64,000 bases of DNA. It comes from Rhizobium sp. NLR16a. Its GTDB lineage: Bacteria > Pseudomonadota > Alphaproteobacteria > Rhizobiales > Rhizobiaceae. The stretch spans positions 3,993,501-4,057,500 of the forward strand of contig NZ_CP072865.1 in NCBI RefSeq assembly GCF_017948245.1, written 5' to 3'. Positions 19,582 through 28,613 of this stretch are shown here, in pieces. A program made the position numbers and the translations under genes. The notes beneath the pieces are model-generated. The model was not told the DNA's origin. It saw only the letters and a list, made by a program, of their open reading frames with translations, and searched no databases. Position 1 is the stretch's first letter. Each line of letters opens with the position of its first letter.

Positions 19582-19818
19582 ATGCCCAAAGGCAAACTCC
19601 CCAAGCGCTACAATGCGATCGTCATGCCGCTCATCCTCTCGCTGCTAATGACATCAGTCGTCTCCGCAATCAGCATCGTCAGAGCGCAAGGCCTGACCGC
19701 AGCTGCACTTGCCATGTGGCCATCCGCCTGGGTCCTCTCCTGGGCCATCGCCTTTCCGGTGCGGTTATTGGTGCTGCCGGTGGTGAAACGGGTGACGGCA
19801 GCGATCGTGGAGATGTGA
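19582..19818 (+). CDS. DUF2798 small membrane protein
   Basis: The 78-residue protein has two transmembrane helices in the arrangement typical of DUF2798: MPLILSLLMTSVVSAISIV and a second one around WPSAWVLSWAIAFPVRLL. The conserved NAIVMPLILSLLMT...FPVRLLVLPVV pattern is visible. I start at ATG 19582 with CGGAG 6 bases upstream, rather than the upstream in-frame ATG at 19552. The function is unknown. The gene is isolated between divergent and convergent small genes. Confidence 0.75.
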   Translation: MPKGKLPKRYNAIVMPLILSLLMTSVVSAISIVRAQGLTAAALAMWPSAWVLSWAIAFPVRLLVLPVVKRVTAAIVEM

Positions 19819-19874
19819 GGCGGAAGGCGCCGGCAGGCTGTGGGAACGGTCTGCCGGGGGTGGCGTGAGCGCGG

Positions 19875-20114
19875 CTAGAGTCTTTTCTTTGCGAATGCTC
19901 TGCCGGAAGCCGACTTCAAATACTTCTCAAAGGCAAAGGCCTGCGCTTCGTCGGAGAAGGCGAGATAGGTCTTGAGAGACCAAGGGGCGTATTTCGAGGT
20001 ATGAGAAACTTCTCCGGCATTATGTTTTGCCAGACGCGACTTCAGGTCGCCCGTCACGCCAACGTAATAGCGATCCGGAAGTTCGACACTATTGAGAATG
20101 TAGACATATTTCAT
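19875..20114 (-). CDS. GIY-YIG nuclease family protein (UPF0213-like)
   Basis: This single-domain 79-residue GIY-YIG protein has the first strand YVYILNS, the second strand YYVGVTGDLKSRLAKHN (GIY-YIG elements and the catalytic Arg) and the Glu in AFAFEKYLKSASGRAF. The domain is found in small nucleases of uncertain role and in homing endonucleases. It directly follows a palindrome-rich element and tRNA-Ala on the same strand. That context may point to a mobile or repeat-associated origin. Confidence 0.85.
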   Translation of the reverse strand: MKYVYILNSVELPDRYYVGVTGDLKSRLAKHNAGEVSHTSKYAPWSLKTYLAFSDEAQAFAFEKYLKSASGRAFAKKRL

Positions 20115-20130
20115 GGAAGGATCACAGCCC

Positions 20131-20234
20131 GCCTACGTTGCTTCGCAACTACGTCGCGGCAGCCTCCGCCTCCTTCTCGCCCTCGTCCCGTCAAGCCTTC
20201 CGGCTTGCCAAGCCGAAGCTCGAAGAGCGTAGGC
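20131..20234 (-). repeat. Palindrome-rich element between tRNA-Ala 3' end and GIY-YIG gene
   Basis: GCCTACG at 20131-20137 and CGTAGGC at 20228-20234 form the outer inverted repeat. Inside are GTTGC-TTC-GCAAC (about 20137-20149) and AAGCC/GGCTT repeats. The element begins immediately after the tRNA CCA end on the transcribed (minus) strand. It could be a tRNA-trailer structure or an intergenic repeat of a type common in Rhizobium. Copy number cannot be judged from this window. Confidence 0.5.
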
Positions 20235-20310
<76 letters not shown>

Positions 20311-20408
20311 ATCAAGGCGGTCCGGCATGGCCGGTCCTGGGATGCTCCGGAGGGCGTTCCCTCTGGAGTGGCGGCTTCTTACTTGCGGTTTTCGCAGATA
20401 GCAAGCCC

Positions 20409-20447
20409 AAAAAAACCGACCCGGAATTTTTTTGTTGTCCGGGCCGG
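20409..20447 (-). terminator. Rho-independent terminator after the TIGR02300 gene
   Basis: On the minus strand CCGGCCCGGA pairs with TCCGGGTCGG (one wobble) and is followed by seven T. It starts 12 bases after the stop of the TIGR02300 gene and isolates that gene from tRNA-Ala. Confidence 0.85.
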
Positions 20448-20458
20448 CATTTGTCCGA

Positions 20459-20842
20459 TCAGACTTCGTCTTCGTCGCCGGTCACGCCGATAATGTCGCT
20501 CATGTCGTCATCGTCGTCGTCTTCGTCGGGCGTGAGGAAAGTGTCGTCATCGTCGTCGCCTTCGATTTCGACATCGTCGTCGCCCATGTCCGGAATGTCG
20601 TCGCCAGAGGCGCCGTCGTCGGCATCCTCAAGCGAAACCAGTTCGACTTCGGTGTTTTCGGTATCGACTTCCGCGACCTCGTCTTCTTCGGCAACCTCAG
20701 CGATCGCCGAGGTTTCCTCGAAGAAGGACAGGGGATAGGACTTGCCGGTATAAGGGGAAACGATCGGATCCCGGTTCAGATCATAAAACTTCTTGCCGGT
20801 TTCCGGATCGGTGCGCTTGGTTCCAAGTTCCGCTTTCGCCAC
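20459..20842 (-). CDS. TIGR02300 family protein (acidic, conserved in alphaproteobacteria)
   Basis: The 127-residue protein starts at a GTG with GAGG 7 bases upstream. The conserved N-terminus, KAELGTKRTDPETGKKFYDLNRDPIVSPYTGKSYP, defines the TIGR02300 family and could form a small zinc-ribbon-like fold without cysteines. The rest is intrinsically disordered and extremely rich in Asp and Glu. The role is unknown. In related genomes it sits next to aroA-cmk-rpsA, with which it is divergent here. Confidence 0.88.
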   Translation of the reverse strand: MAKAELGTKRTDPETGKKFYDLNRDPIVSPYTGKSYPLSFFEETSAIAEVAEEDEVAEVDTENTEVELVSLEDADDGASGDDIPDMGDDDVEIEGDDDDDTFLTPDEDDDDDDMSDIIGVTGDEDEV

Positions 20843-21228
20843 TATAAGCCTCGTGAGAATGGCCGAATCCGCGATTCGGCAAAATGCCGTGCAAGCCGGC
20901 GTTCCATCGGAATTTATAAGCCGGTCCCCTTAATCGCTGTGGCTTCCCATGTCAAAGCCAAACTTTATCATCTCGGCGCGGGCGTTTTGGCCTGCAGACG
21001 GATGACCGCTCATGGTGTTTGTGGTAACGAGCCGCGGCAGTAGAAGAAGCGGGCGAAGGCAGCAGCCGGCCAGGCCGACGCTTCGGAAGAAATGTGCTGC
21101 AGTTACAGAGGATTACGGGATGCATGGCTCTGCGCCGCAGCCCACCGCCAGCTTCCAGCTGTTCCAGCCGCATCCGCGCAAGACGACCCCTTTGGCGCCA
21201 TACGGCGCATCATTGCAGGATTGATCCC
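20843..21228. other. Intergenic region where aroA would be expected
   Basis: These 386 bases separate the divergent TIGR02300 gene and cmk. They must hold both promoters. I see no EPSP synthase-coding sequence or recognisable remnant. There is only an 18-codon frame from ATG 20949 (MSKPNFIISARAFWPADG) and weak overlapping frames. No perfect promoter consensus was found. Confidence 0.5.
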
Positions 21229-21876
21229 ATGGCAACAAAGAGTTTCACCATCGCCATCGACGGCCCGGCGGCGGCCGGCAAGGGGACGCTTTCGCGTCTT
21301 ATCGCTGAACGATACGGCTTTCACCATCTCGACACGGGGCTGACCTACCGCGCAACGGCCAAGGCGCTGCTCGATGCCGGCCTGCCGCTCGACGACGAGG
21401 CGGTGGCCGAAAAGATCGCGCGGGAGGTTGAACTCGCCGGACTGAATCGCGATATACTTTCCCGACACGAGATCGGTGAAGCTGCCTCGAAAATCGCCGT
21501 CATGCCGGCGGTGCGCCGGGCGCTGGTCGAGGCGCAGCGCCGGTTTGCGGCAAAGACGCCGGGCACGGTGCTCGATGGGCGCGATATCGGCACGGTCGTA
21601 TGCCCGGATGCGCCGGTCAAGCTCTATGTGACGGCGTCGCCGGAGGTGCGCGCCAGACGCCGTTACGACGAGATCCTGGGCAAGGGGGCGACGGCGGATT
21701 TGGAGGCGATTTTCGAAGACGTCAAGCGGCGCGACGAACGCGACATGGGGCGGGCCGACAGCCCTTTGAAACCAGCTGATGATGCGCACTTGCTTGATAC
21801 GTCGGAAATGAGTATAGAGGCCGCGTTTCAAGCCGCTCAATCGATCATCGATGCGGTCTTGAACCGAAATGCCTAA
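21229..21876 (+). CDS. cmk: Cytidylate kinase
   Basis: Cmk phosphorylates CMP and dCMP for nucleotide pools. I start at ATG 21229 ([22 protein letters not shown]), giving 215 residues. The upstream extension in the same frame to 21094 is not family sequence. The P-loop is GPAAAGKGT near residue 12. [28 protein letters not shown] contains the CMP-contacting and LID residues, and the C-terminus has [14 protein letters not shown]. It lies 175 bases upstream of rpsA, the usual cmk-rpsA pairing. Confidence 0.96.
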   Translation: MATKSFTIAIDGPAAAGKGTLSRLIAERYGFHHLDTGLTYRATAKALLDAGLPLDDEAVAEKIAREVELAGLNRDILSRHEIGEAASKIAVMPAVRRALVEAQRRFAAKTPGTVLDGRDIGTVVCPDAPVKLYVTASPEVRARRRYDEILGKGATADLEAIFEDVKRRDERDMGRADSPLKPADDAHLLDTSEMSIEAAFQAAQSIIDAVLNRNA

Positions 21877-22051
21877 ATTCAAGCGATTTTGCATGCTCAG
21901 ACGCATGGATCGCTTTAATGCAGCCTGAAATTCCGTCCAAGCGCCGGATTGCCTTCGTCAGAGAAGGCGGACTGGGTTCAGGCCCATTCAACACGAACCA
22001 ACCGGCGCATACGTGGGCCTTGACGCTATCGAAGGCCACGCAGGAGATTTT

Positions 22052-23755
22052 ATGTCAGTAGCAACTCCCTCTCGCGAGGATTTCGCGGCCCTTCTCGAAG
22101 AGTCCTTTGCCAAAAACGATCTGGCTGAAGGCTATGTCACCAAGGGCATCGTCACGGGCATCGAAAAGGATGTCGCCGTTGTCGACGTCGGCCTCAAGGT
22201 CGAAGGCCGCATCGCGCTCAAGGAATTCGGCGCACGCGCCAAGGACGGTTCGCTGAAGGTCGGCGACGAAGTCGAAGTCTATGTCGAGCGCATCGAAAAC
22301 GCGCTTGGTGAAGCCGTTCTGTCGCGCGAGAAGGCTCGCCGCGAAGAAAGCTGGATCAAGCTCGAAGCCAAGTTCGAAGCCGGCGAGCGCGTCGAAGGCG
22401 TGATCTTCAACCAGGTCAAGGGCGGCTTCACGGTCGACCTCGACGGTGCGATCGCCTTCCTGCCGCGTTCGCAGGTCGACATCCGCCCGATCCGCGACGT
22501 GACCCCGCTGATGCACAACCCGCAGCCCTTCGAAATCCTCAAGATGGACAAGCGCCGCGGCAACATCGTGGTTTCGCGCCGCACGGTCCTGGAAGAGTCC
22601 CGTGCCGAGCAGCGTTCTGAAATCGTTCAGAACCTCGAAGAAGGCCAGGTTGTCGACGGCGTCGTCAAGAACATCACCGATTACGGTGCGTTCGTCGACC
22701 TCGGCGGCATCGACGGCCTGCTGCACGTCACCGACATGGCATGGCGCCGTGTGAACCATCCGTCGGAAATCCTGAACATCGGCCAGCAGGTCAAGGTTCA
22801 GATCATCCGCATCAACCAGGAAACCCACCGCATCTCGCTCGGTATGAAGCAGCTCGAGTCCGATCCGTGGGATGGCATCCAGGCCAAGTATCCGGAAGGC
22901 AAGAAGATCTCCGGTACCGTTACGAACATCACCGACTACGGTGCGTTCGTCGAGCTGGAGCCGGGCATCGAAGGCCTGATCCACATCTCGGAAATGTCCT
23001 GGACCAAGAAGAACGTTCACCCCGGCAAGATCCTGTCCACGAGCCAGGAAGTCGAAGTCGTCGTTCTCGAAGTCGATCCGTCCAAGCGCCGTATCTCGCT
23101 CGGCCTCAAGCAGACGCTGGAAAACCCGTGGGCAGCATTCGCCCGCAGCCATCCGGCCGGCACTGAAGTTGAAGGCGAAGTCAAGAACAAGACCGAATTC
23201 GGCCTGTTCATCGGCCTCGACGGCGATGTCGACGGCATGGTGCACCTCTCCGACCTCGACTGGAACCGTCCGGGCGAACAGGTCATCGAGGAGTTCAACA
23301 AGGGTGACGTCGTCAAGGCCGTCGTTCTCGACGTCGATGTCGAGAAGGAACGCATCTCGCTCGGCATCAAGCAGCTCGGCAAGGATGCTGTTGGTGAAGC
23401 AGCAGCTTCCGGCGACCTGCGCAAGAACGCCGTTGTTTCCTGCGAAGTCATCGCCATCAACGATGGCGGCATTGAAGTGAAGCTCGTCAACCACGAGGAC
23501 ATCACGTCCTTCATCCGTCGCGCCGATCTCGCCCGCGACCGCGACGAGCAGCGTCCTGAGCGTTTCTCGGTCGGCCAGGTCGTCGACGCCCGCGTCACCA
23601 ACTTCTCCAAGAAGGACCGCAAGATCATGCTGTCCATCAAGGCCCTGGAGATTGCGGAAGAGAAGGAAGCCGTCGCTCAGTTCGGTTCGTCCGACTCGGG
23701 CGCTTCGCTCGGCGACATCCTGGGCGCAGCCCTGAAGAACCGCGGCGGCGAATAA
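22052..23755 (+). CDS. rpsA: 30S ribosomal protein S1
   Basis: S1 binds mRNA and helps unfold it on the 30S subunit. The start at ATG 22052 (MSVATPSREDF) has CAGGAG 5 bases upstream and gives 567 residues. Six S1 repeats are visible; clear starts include GIVTGIEKDVAVVDVGLKVEG, VDGVVKNITDYGAFVDLGG, ISGTVTNITDYGAFVELEPG and VEGEVKNKTEFGLFIGLDG. The N-terminal two diverge and bind the ribosome, as in other S1 proteins. A strong terminator follows 25 bases after the stop. Confidence 0.98.
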   Translation: MSVATPSREDFAALLEESFAKNDLAEGYVTKGIVTGIEKDVAVVDVGLKVEGRIALKEFGARAKDGSLKVGDEVEVYVERIENALGEAVLSREKARREESWIKLEAKFEAGERVEGVIFNQVKGGFTVDLDGAIAFLPRSQVDIRPIRDVTPLMHNPQPFEILKMDKRRGNIVVSRRTVLEESRAEQRSEIVQNLEEGQVVDGVVKNITDYGAFVDLGGIDGLLHVTDMAWRRVNHPSEILNIGQQVKVQIIRINQETHRISLGMKQLESDPWDGIQAKYPEGKKISGTVTNITDYGAFVELEPGIEGLIHISEMSWTKKNVHPGKILSTSQEVEVVVLEVDPSKRRISLGLKQTLENPWAAFARSHPAGTEVEGEVKNKTEFGLFIGLDGDVDGMVHLSDLDWNRPGEQVIEEFNKGDVVKAVVLDVDVEKERISLGIKQLGKDAVGEAAASGDLRKNAVVSCEVIAINDGGIEVKLVNHEDITSFIRRADLARDRDEQRPERFSVGQVVDARVTNFSKKDRKIMLSIKALEIAEEKEAVAQFGSSDSGASLGDILGAALKNRGGE

Positions 23756-23780
23756 GCCTCGCAGTCACGTCTGAAATGCG

Positions 23781-23808
23781 GAACCCGCCGGAGCGATCCG
23801 GCGGGTTC
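23781..23808 (+). terminator. Rho-independent terminator after rpsA
   Basis: GAACCCGCCGGA (23781-23792) and TCCGGCGGGTTC (23797-23808) form a perfect 12-bp stem with a GCGA tetraloop, followed by TTCATTTTC. It also separates rpsA from the convergent gene ending at 23833. Confidence 0.9.
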
Positions 23809-23832
23809 TTCATTTTCAGGTGATGAAAGCCG

Positions 23833-25359
23833 CTATTCCCAGCCGGCCATGCGCTGATAAAGCGCGTAGACCGGATCGGCTGCAGTGTCGGGCCGATATG
23901 CCGACGGCTCGGTATCGATCATCCTCGGCGTCCTGCGCTCGGGTGCCGCCTCCGCCCCTTCAGCATCGGGTTCGGCATCCTCGCCGCCGGATTGCGCCTG
24001 CTGCTCGTCCTGCGGCGCACCGTCCTGGTGATGGTGATGCTGGTGGCTCGTTTCACCGGCCTTTTCGTTCGACGGCGTATCCTTGGCGAACTGATAAGGC
24101 AGCTGAGCATAGGCAAAGCCCTCCGCCACCTTGGCCGCGAGCGGCACATAAGAGGCCTCCGCCATGTCGGGCAGCGGCATCGGTTGCGGCTGTGCGGCAA
24201 TTTCTTTCGGCTGGCGGGCAGCCGCAGCCGTGGCCCCGGGTTCCATCTGAGACAGGTGGGGCATTGCGGACTGTCGAGCATCGGCAGCGGCCAGATCTGC
24301 CGGCTGTCTCGTCAAGGTCTCCTTCGCTTCGCTGATGACGGCCTCGTCGAGAATGGCATCGACCTCCACCGCCGCCTCGACGGGACCATCCTCCTGCACC
24401 GTTTCGACGTCCTGCTCACGGATGATGGTTACGATCATCTCGGAGACCGCTTCGGTCATGGAGGCGAGGATTCCCGTCCAGTTCCGGGGAATGAGAGGAT
24501 CGGCTTTTTCCGACGTTGCGAGAGGCTGAATGACCGGCGGCTCCGTCACCTCGGCCGTGTCGTCACCCGCACGCGGCTCTGCCGGCACTGATTGCCGGGC
24601 TTCGACCTTCGGGGCAAGCTCTGCTTTTGTCACCGAAGCGGAGCGAATCCAGTTTTCAGACTGCGAAATTTCAGGATCCGCGGCTTCCACGGCTGCGGCG
24701 CTCACCGCTTCCTCGCTTGCCGCAAGCAGGGCGGTCTCGATCAATTTGCCGGCTGGTTCAGATTGCGTTTCCGCCGGCTGGCGGATCGCGGCGAGCAGGC
24801 TGGCTTCATGCAGCTGGATCTCGGGCCGGGCTTCGGCGCGCATCGGCGAAGCATCGTTCTGACCATAGGATCGGACGACGGCGCGGGCAGCGAGATCACG
24901 GTCCTTGTAGCGCACGATTTCCAGATAGGCGATGATACGCGCCGCCTCAGGCCCTGTCGGATTCTTCAAGGCTTCCGCGATCGTCCGAAGCGGCAGACTG
25001 TGCCCCTGCGCGCTCAGCTGGCCTTCGACCTCATCGATCCTGGCGGTCGGCAGCCCGCGGATGGCATCGGCGAGCCGGGAGGCGAAGGCGGAATTGCTCT
25101 CGTCCTCGCCGCGATCGAGCGAGATCGAGCGGCCAGCCGCATCGATGACATCGAAAAGGGCTTCAACCATGCGCTCGCGCGCCGCAAGGAGCAGGATATT
25201 GAGCTTGCCGGCAATGGCGGAATTCAGCTCAGTGGCCTCGACCGCGTTGACGGGCGCGGGGGCAATCACCGAACGGTCAGGACTGCCGGCCACGATCGCC
25301 GCAGTCTGGCCCTGAGATGAAAAGCTTGCATTGGACGCTGCACGAACGGGGGTCAGCAT
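23833..25359 (-). CDS. Large hypothetical protein, mostly disordered, His-rich near C-terminus
   Basis: I do not recognise this 508-residue protein. Residues about 45-170 are the only compact-looking part (helical, ELNSAIAGKLNILLLAARERMVEALFDVIDAAG and a segment GPEAARIIAYLEIVRYKDRDL). The remaining two thirds are Ala-, Glu- and Pro-rich low complexity. A His run (HQHHHHQDG) and a Gln/Glu-rich segment precede a conserved-looking tail, DPVYALYQRMAGWE. There is no signal peptide or membrane helix. The reading frame is long and its codon use matches its neighbours, so it is likely a real gene. It is followed downstream by the convergent rpsA terminator. Confidence 0.75.
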   Translation of the reverse strand: MLTPVRAASNASFSSQGQTAAIVAGSPDRSVIAPAPVNAVEATELNSAIAGKLNILLLAARERMVEALFDVIDAAGRSISLDRGEDESNSAFASRLADAIRGLPTARIDEVEGQLSAQGHSLPLRTIAEALKNPTGPEAARIIAYLEIVRYKDRDLAARAVVRSYGQNDASPMRAEARPEIQLHEASLLAAIRQPAETQSEPAGKLIETALLAASEEAVSAAAVEAADPEISQSENWIRSASVTKAELAPKVEARQSVPAEPRAGDDTAEVTEPPVIQPLATSEKADPLIPRNWTGILASMTEAVSEMIVTIIREQDVETVQEDGPVEAAVEVDAILDEAVISEAKETLTRQPADLAAADARQSAMPHLSQMEPGATAAAARQPKEIAAQPQPMPLPDMAEASYVPLAAKVAEGFAYAQLPYQFAKDTPSNEKAGETSHQHHHHQDGAPQDEQQAQSGGEDAEPDAEGAEAAPERRTPRMIDTEPSAYRPDTAADPVYALYQRMAGWE

Positions 25360-25583
25360 GGCATGCCTTTCGTAAAGTGACGATGAAAGCAGGCTCTATG
25401 AAAGGACCGCGCTCATCCGGTCCCTTGCATCCCGAGCAGATCCTCCTGTCCGCATGACGCAAGCGGCGCCATCGAATGCCTAAAAATTAAATCGAATATT
25501 AAGAAACAGAGATTAACGAATCGCTAACGCCGGCGGATCAGTTCACCCGCGACCGCAGACAGTGAAGATTGACGGCAATTCGC

Positions 25584-26210
25584 TCAGCTGTGAGCGAAGA
25601 TATCGGCCTCTTCCCAGCCGAGCAGGTCGAGCTTGGCGCGCGTCGGCAGGAATGCGAAGCAGGCCGTGGCATGATCGAACCGGCCGTCGCGGATCAGGCG
25701 GGCCGTCAGCTTGTCGCGAAGCGCGTGCAAGTAAAGCACGTCGGAAGCGGCATATTCGAGCTGGGCCGGCGACAGCGTCTCGGCCGCCCAATCGGACGAT
25801 TGCTGCGCCTTGGAGACATCGACGTCGAGCATTTCCTTGAGATTGTCCTTGAGGCCGTGGCGATCGGTGTAGGTGCGGCAGAGGCGCGAGGCGATCTTGG
25901 TGCAGAATACCGGGTTCGTCGTGACGCCGAAGGTATGGAAGAGCACGGCAATATCGAAGCGGCCGTAATGAAAGATCTTCTGGTGCGTGGGATCTTCGAG
26001 CAGAGCGACGAGATTGGGGGCCTCTTTCTGGCCGGCCGCGATGCGGATGATGTCGGCGGTGCCGTCACCCGGAGAAAGCTGGACGACGCAGAGACGATCC
26101 CGCCGCGGCACCAGGCCCAGCGTCTCGGTATCGATCGCGATCGCGCCGGTGTAGCGGGCCGCGTCGGCCGCGGAAATATCGCCTTCGTGATAACGGATGG
26201 TGGCGGCCAT
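25584..26210 (-). CDS. RNase D-like 3'-5' exonuclease (DEDD, catalytic domain only)
   Basis: The 208-residue protein is a DEDDy 3'-5' exonuclease: motif I IAIDTETLGL, motif II FHYGRFDIAVL and motif III YAASDVLYLHAL, where Tyr and Asp complete the metal site. It consists of the catalytic domain alone. The HRDC domains present in E. coli RNase D are absent, as in the short RNase D form common in alphaproteobacteria. A role in tRNA or other stable RNA 3'-end trimming is inferred. I start at ATG 26210 (MAATIRYHEGD). The 224 bases upstream of the preceding gene (25360-25583) contain no gene. Confidence 0.9.
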   Translation of the reverse strand: MAATIRYHEGDISAADAARYTGAIAIDTETLGLVPRRDRLCVVQLSPGDGTADIIRIAAGQKEAPNLVALLEDPTHQKIFHYGRFDIAVLFHTFGVTTNPVFCTKIASRLCRTYTDRHGLKDNLKEMLDVDVSKAQQSSDWAAETLSPAQLEYAASDVLYLHALRDKLTARLIRDGRFDHATACFAFLPTRAKLDLLGWEEADIFAHS

Positions 26211-26294
26211 GAGACTGTCTTTCGTTCGGATATTCTCCACTCGCGCTATAGCGCAAAGGCACACATTGCGAAACTGCTTCCTGCTGCGGCTGGT

Positions 26295-27104
26295 TCAGAA
26301 TGTCGGCGGCGTGTTGATCCAGAGAAGCACGGTTTCGCCATCGTGGCGGTTGCGCCAGGAATGGTAGCGGCGGCTTTCGAAATACAGTGAATCGCCCGGG
26401 CCGAGATCGAAGAACTGATCGCTGTCGAGCACCAGTTCCAGCCGGCCGGACAGGACATGCATGAATTCCTCGCCTTCGTGGCGATAGGCGCCCTCGCTGG
26501 CAGCGCCCGGCGCCAGCACGAAACGATGGCAATCCATCATCCTGCGGCCTTCGGCAAGCAACTGCACCGTAACCCCGGGGGTCGTTTCCGGCCAGGTGCG
26601 CCACTCGCCGGCGCGTATCACTGCCGGCACCTCCACGCTTTCCTCGCCGGAGAGGCGGGAGACGGTGGTGGCGTAATATTCGGCGAGGTCGTGCAGCGTC
26701 TTGAACCCGACGCCTTGCGAGGTGCGCTCCAGCGTCGAGAGCGTCGACGCGGTGATGCCAATATCACCGGCCACCTGATCGAGGGTCTTGCCTGCGGCGT
26801 GGCGGAGGCTCCGCAGTTTCCGGCCGAGGCCGGAATCCTGGCCGGGTTCGGCACTGTCCGCGGAGGGTTCCTCGCTCTCCAGCGCCTCTCGGATTGCTGC
26901 CGGATTGAGACCGCGCTCGACCCGGTACCAGGAGATGCGCTTCAGCCGCGCCACGTCGTCGGCGCTATATTGCCGATGGCCGGTTTCGGAGCGGCCGGGA
27001 ACGACCAGGCCCTGGCTTTCCCAGAGGCGCAGCGTCGAGGCGGAGACTCCCGCCAGCCGCGCGGCCTCCGCTACCTTGTAGCGCACAGGCCCGTTGTCAC
27101 TCAT
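26295..27104 (-). CDS. Transcriptional regulator with MerR HTH, Xre HTH and cupin domains
   Basis: The 269-residue protein combines three domains. Residues 1-70 are a MerR-type HTH (YKVAEAARLAGVSASTLRLWESQGLV and the wing HRQYSADDVARLKRI). Residues about 105-165 are an Xre/Cro HTH (LRSLRHAAGKTLDQVAGDIGITASTLSTLE). Residues about 195-265 are a cupin sensor (YRHEGEEFMHVLSGRLELVLD...LGPGDSLYFESRRYHSWRN), with His and Glu ligands. It is divergent from gabT-gabD and probably controls them, perhaps sensing GABA or a product through the cupin. I start at ATG 27104 (MSDNGPVRYK). Xre-cupin regulators are common, but the added MerR domain is unusual. Confidence 0.88.
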   Translation of the reverse strand: MSDNGPVRYKVAEAARLAGVSASTLRLWESQGLVVPGRSETGHRQYSADDVARLKRISWYRVERGLNPAAIREALESEEPSADSAEPGQDSGLGRKLRSLRHAAGKTLDQVAGDIGITASTLSTLERTSQGVGFKTLHDLAEYYATTVSRLSGEESVEVPAVIRAGEWRTWPETTPGVTVQLLAEGRRMMDCHRFVLAPGAASEGAYRHEGEEFMHVLSGRLELVLDSDQFFDLGPGDSLYFESRRYHSWRNRHDGETVLLWINTPPTF

Positions 27105-27214
27105 CAGCCAATACCCCGATTCTCGTTGCGCGAGCATTCATCAAATCGCGTGATGTTTGAAGCAAAAAATGCCGCTTGTTTTCTTGCAGAAAAAATGTAG
27201 GAATTTCCAGAGAT

Positions 27215-27235
27215 TCTTACAGAACTTATGTAAGA
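27215..27235. promoter_or_regulatory. Candidate operator in the regulator/gabT intergenic region
   Basis: TCTTAC (27215-27220) and GTAAGA (27230-27235) are inverted around a 9-base spacer in an AT-rich stretch. The site is 35 bases upstream of the gabT start. Its size suits a MerR-type dimer site. No experimental support is available. Confidence 0.4.
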
Positions 27236-27269
27236 TAATTCCAAAAACCTTCAACACGGGAGCAGATCG

Positions 27270-28550
27270 ATGACCGCGACAAGCCTTACCGACCGGAAGA
27301 ACGCCGCGATTTCACGCGGCGTCGGCATGACTACCCAGATCTATGCGGATCGCGCAGAGAATGCCGAAATCTGGGACAAGGAGGGCCGCCGCTATATCGA
27401 TTTCGCCGCCGGCATCGCCGTGCTCAACACCGGCCACCGCCACCCCAAGGTCATTGCGGCGGTCAAGGATCAGCTCGACCGCTTCACCCATACCTGCCAC
27501 CAAGTGGTGCCCTACGAGAACTACGTCAGCCTCGCCGAGCGCTTGAACGCCCTGGTGCCCGGCAATTTCCAGAAAAAGACCATCTTCGTCACCACTGGCG
27601 CCGAGGCGGTCGAGAACGCCGTCAAGATCGCCCGTGCCGCGACCGGCCGCTCGGCCGTCATCGCCTTCGGCGGCGGCTTCCACGGCCGCACCTTCATGGG
27701 CATGGCGCTGACCGGCAAGGTCGTGCCCTACAAGGTCGGCTTCGGCGCGATGCCCGGCGATGTCTTCCATGTTCCTTTCCCCGTCGAACTGCATGGCGTC
27801 TCCGTCGATCAGTCGCTTGCGGCGCTGAAGAAACTCTTCGCCGCCGATGTCGATCCGCAGCGTGTCGCAGCCATCATCCTCGAGCCGGTGCAGGGTGAAG
27901 GCGGCTTCTATCCGGCGCCCGCAGCCTTCATGAAAGCCCTGCGCGAACTTTGCGACCAGCATGGCATCCTGCTGATCGCCGATGAGGTGCAGACCGGTTT
28001 TGCCCGCACCGGCAAGATGTTCGCGATGGATCACCACGAGGTGGCCGCCGACCTGACGACGATGGCGAAAAGCCTCGCCGGCGGCTTCCCACTTGCTGCC
28101 GTCACCGGCCGCGCCGAAATCATGGACGCGCCGGGGCCGGGCGGGCTCGGCGGCACCTATGGCGGCAATCCGCTCGGTATCGCCGCTGCCCATGCCGTCC
28201 TCGACGTCATCAAGGAGGAGGATCTCTGCAACCGCGCGAACCTGCTCGGCGGGCGGCTGAAGCAGCGGCTGGAATCCTTGCGTGAAAAGGTGCCGGAGAT
28301 CGCCGATATTCGCGGACCGGGCTTCATGAACGCCGTCGAATTCAATGACCGGAGGACGGGATTGCCGAGTGCTGATTTCGCCAACAAGGTGCGGCTGACA
28401 GCGCTCGACAAGGGGCTGATCCTGCTCACCTGCGGCGTCCATGGAAACGTCATCCGCTTCCTCGCGCCGATCACCATCCAGGACGAGGTCTTCGGCGAGG
28501 CGCTCGACATTCTCGAGACCTCGATGCTGGAGGCGAGTGCCGCCAGCTAG
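27270..28550 (+). CDS. gabT: 4-aminobutyrate aminotransferase
   Basis: GabT transfers the amino group of GABA to 2-oxoglutarate, giving succinate semialdehyde. The 426-residue class III aminotransferase has the cofactor region TTGAEAVENAVKIAR, the EPVQGEGGFYP motif, IADEVQTGFARTG, and the PLP lysine in TMAKSLAGGFP at about residue 267. A GGGAG motif precedes the ATG. It is followed by gabD with 63 bases between, forming the classic GABA shunt operon. GABA is abundant in legume nodules, so this may matter in symbiosis. Confidence 0.95.
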   Translation: MTATSLTDRKNAAISRGVGMTTQIYADRAENAEIWDKEGRRYIDFAAGIAVLNTGHRHPKVIAAVKDQLDRFTHTCHQVVPYENYVSLAERLNALVPGNFQKKTIFVTTGAEAVENAVKIARAATGRSAVIAFGGGFHGRTFMGMALTGKVVPYKVGFGAMPGDVFHVPFPVELHGVSVDQSLAALKKLFAADVDPQRVAAIILEPVQGEGGFYPAPAAFMKALRELCDQHGILLIADEVQTGFARTGKMFAMDHHEVAADLTTMAKSLAGGFPLAAVTGRAEIMDAPGPGGLGGTYGGNPLGIAAAHAVLDVIKEEDLCNRANLLGGRLKQRLESLREKVPEIADIRGPGFMNAVEFNDRRTGLPSADFANKVRLTALDKGLILLTCGVHGNVIRFLAPITIQDEVFGEALDILETSMLEASAAS

Positions 28551-28613
28551 CGCCGATCGAACCCGGATTTCAATGGCGCCGGCGATCGGCAGCCGCTCCC
28601 AAGGAGATATGAT

